In this document: positions 57,675 through 64,000 of the stretch, one piece after another
How positions within the stretch are numbered: the first letter of the stretch is position 1
Layout: each line of letters begins with the position of its first letter
Source: Sindora glabra
Lineage: Eukaryota > Streptophyta > Magnoliopsida > Fabales > Fabaceae
NCBI GenBank assembly: GCA_020226215.1
Contig: CM035230.1
Span: 3,433,501-3,497,500, forward strand
DNA: 64,000 nt
Direction of reading: 5' to 3'
Position numbers and translations under genes: made by a program
Notes under the pieces: model-generated
The model's input: the letters and a program-made list of their open reading frames with translations, nothing else
The model's database searches: none
Told to the model about the DNA's origin: nothing

Positions 57675-60261
57675 TGTAACACCCTTACTTATCAACACCT
57701 TAACCCTCATTTTTAGGGTAATTAACGCGTACTACTTTGCCTTTTACTCCAAACTACTCGGAATATCTCAAGCTTGCGTATTTCATACAACATGATTAAG
57801 AGTCATATAATTATACATAAGTTCAACTTTACAAAATATACATCCCATCATATACAATATCACTAACTATATCATTATTTACAACTTCAAACATCATTGC
57901 CCTTTATCATGAGAGCCTTTGGAAGCATCACCTGGAATGGTTAGTCACAATACAGAAAACATAAGAAACAGAGTTTTCCAGTAGCTAGCTAATGCCATAA
58001 AAACATTTCAAGCCATTCCAAATCCTTAAGCAGATAAAACAAACGTTTCAAAATCAGGTAATCATTTATCATCATGTTCAATACCATGCCATTGTAAGAA
58101 ACATGCGCAGCATATAGCAATCATCAAGCTTATTCAAGGACTTATCTCAATATCTAGCCCATTTAAGGACTTATCACAATATCTAGATGGCCATCTCAAA
58201 CAATCGTTCCTAGGCCTTACACAGCATCACGCTGTCTTCCCGGGGTAAACTCGAGCCCAAAGGCCTAACACAGTATCACACTGTCTTCCCGAGGTATCTG
58301 GCCATAGGTACCGCATACAGCAATTACACTATTATCCCCGAGGAACTTGAGCCATAGGCCTAACACAGTATCACACTGTCTTCCCGGGTTGTGCACAAAC
58401 AATCTCATACACATTCCATAACAATCTCATACACATTCCATACAATGGCATAAAACACAGAAAATCATGTAATAGAAAACAGCTTAAGGATAAAGCTAGC
58501 TACCTTTCACAAGCTTCCAACGTGATGTTCCCTTTGCTCTCACTTAAAAACTCCTTTATACTTCCTCTTGCCTTTGCAAGTTGTCACTCTTTAGTTTATA
58601 CAAATACACATCATAGCTTATATTAGAACATTATCACTTTCCCTATTCCTCATGTATTCTTTACTTTCTTCCACCTTAATAAATGCATACTTAGATACTC
58701 TACACTTTGCTTTCAAGCTTTAAAATGACACATATGAACATTAGAAAAGGGTCCAAAGGTAAAACCATGCAAATCTTGAAGAAATTAAGCCAAAAAGGTC
58801 ACTTGGAAAAGTACACGGGGGTCCCATACCCCGTGTTCAGGGCCGTGTTTCTCACTGGATGGCTTCGAGCTTCACTGGATTATTCACAGAGAAGTACATG
58901 GTGGTCAACACGGGCCGTGTTCTACCCCGTGTACCTTACTGCCCTACAGTCCTGAATTAAACACGGGGAGTGTTGCACCCCGTGTAGCACACTGATCAGC
59001 TTCGACGAGGAACACGGGGTACAACACGGGCCATGTTCTACCCCGTGTACCTTGCTGATCCTCCGAAAACATATTAAACACTAAAACTCCTTCCTTCCTT
59101 CTTTTCCATTTCATGGTTTTGGCTTCTCAAAATGAAAAATACACACAAACACTTTCATAACTTCAAAGTTTCATCTTCCATAGGCTTTATAATTCATAAA
59201 ACTTATTATAACTTCACCAACTTAGCCAAGTTCCCAACATACCATGCCAACTCTACACATGCACCATTATACCTCTAAAACCCAGGTGTGTAATCATGGT
59301 TTCTTGTTGTTTTTACACCAAACCAAAGCCATAAATCAACACTACAACATCTAAGACACCACCAAACATGTTCAAATCATCCTAAACTCCATGTTCAATC
59401 ACCCTTTACTACATCAATCTCAAGATTTCAAGAAATCAAGAAGAGTACATTAAAGAGCTCTTAGAGAAGATCATTTTTACCTCTTGGTGCAACTTGAAAA
59501 TCCTCACTTGGAGCTCTCCAAACTTGATCAAACTTGGGCTTTTCTTCAATCTAAGGACATCAATGGATAGAGCTTGATGAGAGGAGCAATTTTCCCTTCT
59601 ACACCTTAGCTTGAATCTTGGTATTTTGGGGTGAAAAACTCAAAAGAAACTTTCTCTCTCTTCCTTCTCTCTCTCACACGTCTAGCTTGCTTTCATGGAG
59701 GATTTTCTGCAGCTTTTTCTTGAATGGAGAAGGTAGTAGAGTTTTCATGAAGCTCTAGGGGTATTTTGGTCATTTTTGAAATTCTCAAGGGTATTTTAGT
59801 CCTTTTTCACCAAAAGTAAGGCTATTCTTGCCATTATTTTTCTAACAATGACACTTGTCATAAATCCATTGGTCACACTAATAAAAATCATATATTGCAC
59901 CCCAAAACTCTTGGTTATTCATATTAGATCCCAATTCCTTAGTTATTTCACTTTAACCACACCCGATTCTGCACTTTTGCAAAATAGTCCATAGGGTTTC
60001 TGTACATTTAAAATTCCTTACACTATCAGACTTAGACAACCTCCCCTTTTAGGGTTTTCCAACCTCTTCTGATCATTCATACTATTTAGGGAAATTAATT
60101 CTTTCCCTACTATCCTTTTTCTTCAAAATTTCATTTACCCTTACATTTAATTCCTTTCAACTTGAAATTCACCCACCAAGCTAACTCAAACATGTTCTTC
60201 GTTTCTACAGCCTCAGAGATTAAACATTCAAATAATAGAATTGAAAATTCGGGACATTACA
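57675..60261 (-). mobile_element. Solo LTR (2587 bp) of the 39-kb gypsy family, reverse orientation
   Basis: Plus strand starts TGTAACACCC and ends GGGACATTACA, so on the minus strand it is TGTAATGTCCC...GGGTGTTACA with matched TGTAA/TTACA ends. An exact 5-bp duplication ATAAT flanks it (57670-57674 and 60262-60266). It is co-linear with the 5' LTR at 39035-40735 but keeps an extra ~830 bp (58988-59821) that the other has lost. It carries the hairpin units (58215-58380) and the CACGGGG palindromes (58815-59045). No internal region remains, so LTR-LTR recombination is the likely origin. Confidence 0.92.
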
Positions 60262-61439
60262 ATAATAACCTACATATTAGCAACCAAAGGCCATTGGATT
60301 CATTGTTGCCTATTAACCTTTGATAAGAATTTATGTTAAGTCATTCTAAAATTTAGTATATCAAATTAAAAATGAGAAGGATGTTCATGCCACACTTCAT
60401 AAAAGGTAGAAAGGGAAGGATAAGTGATGAAGAATCATATTACAAAGGATGAAATCTTCTAATAAGTAATGGTATATGTTATAAGGATTAATCCCTTGAT
60501 GGGTCTTAAAGTTTTGTCAAGAACCAAAGAGAAAAAAAAGTATTCACACACAAAGGCATTAATTAATACTCAAATTGCTAAATTTGAATTCTATAAGAAA
60601 CATCCCTCTTTATATGGGATAAAAGTAAATTAGTTAATTAAACTAGTTGAACTTTAATGGACTAACTTAGGCATACTAATTAACCTAAATTGAACAAAAA
60701 ATAAAGTATTAAATGTTTAAAATAACATGCTCAATCAGTGGGCCAAAATACACTAACAAATATAAGGCCCAAAATGACTTAAAGTTCAAGAAATGAAACA
60801 CAATGTGTATCAAGCATGCTAATATTCAAATAAAGTATTCAAATATAAGTAGGCAAATATGAATTCTCACTCAAAAAAATGATTATGGTAGTCAACTATA
60901 AGTAAGTAGATACAAACTCTGAACCTAGTAATCGAATATGATACTTGACTGTTCAAGAGTAGTTTGTTAAAGTTAAAATACATATGATCCAAGCTTCTCC
61001 AAACTCCTTTAATCTCCCTTCCTTATGCATCCAAGCCTCTTGAGATCCTTTAACCCCATCCTTGATATGCTTAGATAGCTTTTGTAATTGCCTCCTTAGG
61101 TTTACATTATTTAATACCAAATGATGTGAATCTAAATCACTCATATTATTTAAATAAAGTGATAAAAAGGCCTAAAAATCCTAAACAAAATAACACAATA
61201 TAATAAAATGTAAACTAAGTCCTAAAATAGCCAAAATAGCATCAACTAGATTACATTATTTCCAAAGTAGCATTTATAAGCTCCAAGTTTGATTCTTGAA
61301 TCACATCCTTAGCCTTCGTAGATAGCTCTTTGTGACTGCCTTTCCTAAGATCACATCACAAGAGGTATATGCAAGAAGAAGGTATTAATTTCAAGGATAA
61401 CTTCTTATATTTGTGAATTTTAATTGCATCATGCTAATA
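60262..61439. other. Unassigned DNA, possible LTR debris
   Basis: A 63-codon minus frame at 60953-61144 (starting MSDLDSHHLV) is not recognised. The segments 61060-61115 and 61300-61355 share AGATAGCT and TTTGTAATTGCCTCCTTAGG-like words, suggesting a local duplication. Confidence 0.35.
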
Positions 61440-62698
61440 CTAGCCATCATTGCAAAACTTGACTTGGAATTACATTAGATAGACATTAAGACAACTTTCC
61501 TCAATGGTGAATTAAGTGAAGAAATCTATATGAAATGATCACATGGATTTGTTATAAACGGTCAAGAATATAAAGTATGTCAACTGAAGAAGTTAATATA
61601 TGGTTTCAATCAAGCTTCAAGACAATGGTACTTGAAGTTTCATCATGAAATCTTAGATTTTATATTCTAGATGTTATATGAAGACCATTGTGCTTATGTT
61701 TTAATTTCTAAGACTAAGTTTGTTTTGAAGTCATTATATGTTATTGATATCTTATTGCCTAATAATGATTTTAGTTTTTTTGCAAACGATCAAGGAATGG
61801 TTAAATTCCACCTTCAACATGAAGGATTTAAGAGAAGCAACCTATATTCTTGGAGTTAAGATTCTAAAAGATAAGTCGATGAAATTGTTAGCCAACATAA
61901 GATCCTTATATTATTCTTGAATGCTTCAAAATGCATAACTCAAAACCAATAGATACCCTAATTACTTACGATAGCAAAATAAGTGAAGACATGTGTCTAT
62001 AAAATTCTAAAGGTAAAGATAGAAAAGATCTTTTTCCTTAATGCCTTTAGTTGTCTAATGTTTGCCATGTTAAGTACACGACCTAAGATTAATCAATTTA
62101 TAGTTTTATTTAGTCATTATTCATATAATCCAAGCTTTAAGCATTGGAAATGTGTAAAGAGAATCTTTAAGTACCTTAAGGGAACTAAAGATTTATGGTT
62201 ATGTTATTAAGGTGTTAACTTAAGATTAAAAAGGTATACTGCTGTTGATTAGGGTACAGATAGAGATGATTAAAAATATACATTAGGTTATATCTTTTTG
62301 CTTAATAATGACATTATCTTTTGGAGTAGCAAAAAGCAAACTTATAGAACTTTATCCAAGATAGAGATTTAGTTTATGGCTAGATCATTTCTTGTATAAG
62401 ATGCCTTATGGCTTGGCTCTTTACTTGATCATTTAGGTTTTGTAACACCTAATAATAAGCCAATAATCATTTATTATGATAGTATGATAGCACTAGCTTA
62501 CATTAAAGATATAAAATATCATGGAATGACCAAGCACATAAAAATTAAGTATAACTTCATTTGAGATGCAATTAAAGAAAATGAAGTTCACTTAAAGTAC
62601 ATTCGTATTGATCAAATGGTGGTAATTCATTTGACTAAACCAATACATCCATCTTTGTTTACAAAGCATCTAGAAGTAATTGGACTTTTTAGATTGTG
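61440..62698 (+). pseudogene. Ty1/copia reverse transcriptase-RNase H relic
   Basis: Plus strand in order: TTFLNGELSEEIYMK, YKVCQLKKLIYGFNQASRQW, LYVIDILL (YVDD box reduced to YVID), FNMKDLREATYILGVKIL, PSFKHWKCVKRIFKYLKGT, then the RNase H part with WSSKKQTYRTLSKIE, PIIIYYDSMIALAY and TKHIKIKYNFI. A TGA stop at the EIYMK border, several later stops, and frame changes between 61738 and 61983 exclude function. The order RT then RNase H without a following integrase is copia-type. Confidence 0.9.
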
Positions 62699-64000
62699 AT
62701 TTTATGACAACTTTATGTTTGTCATGAAATTCAATCAATGATTGTCATACTTATTGCATACTTTAATAATCATAATAAATAGTTAAGGTATGTTGAACAT
62801 AGATTAAAGGATTGGTCTTCTCACATGAACAATCCACTTCTATTCTTTATGTAAAAATAGAAATCAGATTACTCAAGTGAATAAACATAAATTATTTTAG
62901 CAATAAGTAAGGATTGTAATTTATTCCAAAGGTGTTACATGTTAGCTCATGACTACTTGAGTATTTTTTTTAATCACCTTGATTTGAATAATCAAGTTAA
63001 GGTAATGTTTAATTTACCACACAAGTATACTTGCACATATATGCGATAAAACTATGTTGATATGAGTTGTCAAAAGTGAGAATTCAAGTTTGATTAATAA
63101 GATTGATTAATTGACACTAGTATGGTAATATGTTAAACATATACTCCTAGTGTTAGTTGTCCTTTTATAAGAGATCACAATATTTTTACCTTAGTGGGAG
63201 TTTTTTTTTAGGAAAGACACACAAAAATATGTTTAAGAGGGATAATAATAACTTTTTCTATAGGTTAAGTCATTTAATTGTATGAATATTACCATATAAG
63301 TGAAACAAAGAAAATAAGGTAGTTATTCCTTATCTTCCTATGTGTGAGTTTCTTTGGCTAATGCTTTTAATGACTACTGGCCACTATTTAGTGTATTTTA
63401 AATTATTGCATTTATTTTGATGACAAGTACTAACAAACTAGCAAAAGTGTGGTTTGGAGGAATCCATTTAGGTAAATGTATAATTTGAGTCATTGGATAG
63501 GTAGTACAAAAGGAAAGACTTTGCAAGATATAAATGTCATTCATACTTGAATAATGGCCATATATATTACCTAGTGTAATATGGATTTAAATATAAAGTA
63601 ATTTAAGAAAATAAGTACTTGGTGATTGGTACAATTCATATTTAGAGGAATTGAATATAGTCAAACTATGCATCAATAAGTTTTATAACATTATAGGCAT
63701 AATTAAATGATTAGTGGATCATTTAATATATGATAACTTATGAGTTATCATTAGATTGATAATCATGATAAGTCATGAATGCATTAGGGATTGAGGAAGA
63801 AAATCTCCAATGTACATTTAACTATTACATAAATGAGATTAACTTAATTGGGTGCTTAAGGCCACACTACCTACTTGTTATTATGTTTCTTATGTTGGAA
63901 GCAATAATTCTAAAGTGAATATTTTAAAAAACTATTAACAATATTTTGTGTGCCTTGTGTGAGAGTTTGTAGGAATTCCTTTAGACATGAGTATCAAATG
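62699..64000. other. 3' flank of the copia relic, no gene seen
   Basis: May include its 3' untranslated region and LTR (a purine-rich TTAGTGGGAG occurs at 63192-63201), but no paired LTR lies in the window. Confidence 0.35.

Noticed and set aside
60953..61144. 63-codon minus-strand frame as a gene
   Set aside because: It has a plausible-looking translation but no recognised domain, no upstream signals and repeat-like surroundings.

Overview
This is a plant nuclear genome window, almost certainly from a eudicot. It is very AT-rich, its only intact gene has eight plant-type exons with GT-AG introns, and most of the rest is retroelement and DNA-transposon debris. The protein of that gene reads like rosid (perhaps Malpighiales) orthologues as I remember them; the species is not certain.

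Layout. 1-5.5 kb: AT-rich DNA with a CACTA-type element (about 520-1757) and a 2.2-kb tandem array whose units carry a palindrome (about 3340-5545). 6.1-9.3 kb: a 3.1-kb element built as a long inverted repeat. 11.4-15.7 kb, minus strand: the single intact host gene, plastid ferredoxin-sulfite reductase (SiR; 8 exons, 688 codons reconstructed). 17.2-27.6 kb: a complete but decayed Mutator-like element (MULE) with terminal inverted repeats and a 9-bp target-site duplication (8/9). It carries a MURA transposase pseudogene and, downstream on the same strand, a plant mobile domain (PMD, MAIN-like) pseudogene bounded by its own internal copies of the terminal repeat. All four repeat copies hold GGCGCC hexamers set exactly 15 bp apart, intact or decayed.

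29.8-31.7 kb: hAT transposase relic (minus). 32.8-33.9 kb: fold-back repeat. 34.4-38.6 kb: L1-type LINE relic (minus), split by a solo LTR (36477-37843). 39.0-41.7 kb: a deletion-derived Ty3/gypsy element keeping PBS, a gag-integrase scrap and PPT. 42.05-43.89 kb: a 920-bp tandem duplication. 45.3-53.6 kb: a second Ty3/gypsy element (minus) with LTRs and recognisable gag, protease, RT, RNase H and integrase pieces, itself interrupted by a solo LTR with an exact CTAAG duplication. 57.7-60.3 kb: a 2.59-kb solo LTR of the 39-kb family in reverse, with exact ATAAT duplication. 61.4-62.7 kb: a Ty1/copia RT-RNase H relic (plus).

Only SiR appears functional. The transposon genes are broken, and their in-frame stops are mostly of the kind produced by C-to-T change, as expected for long-methylated DNA. 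The most unusual parts are the MULE-PMD composite with its phased GGCGCC arrays, and covarying hairpins plus CACGGGG palindromes in the LTRs of the 39-kb/57-kb retroelement family.
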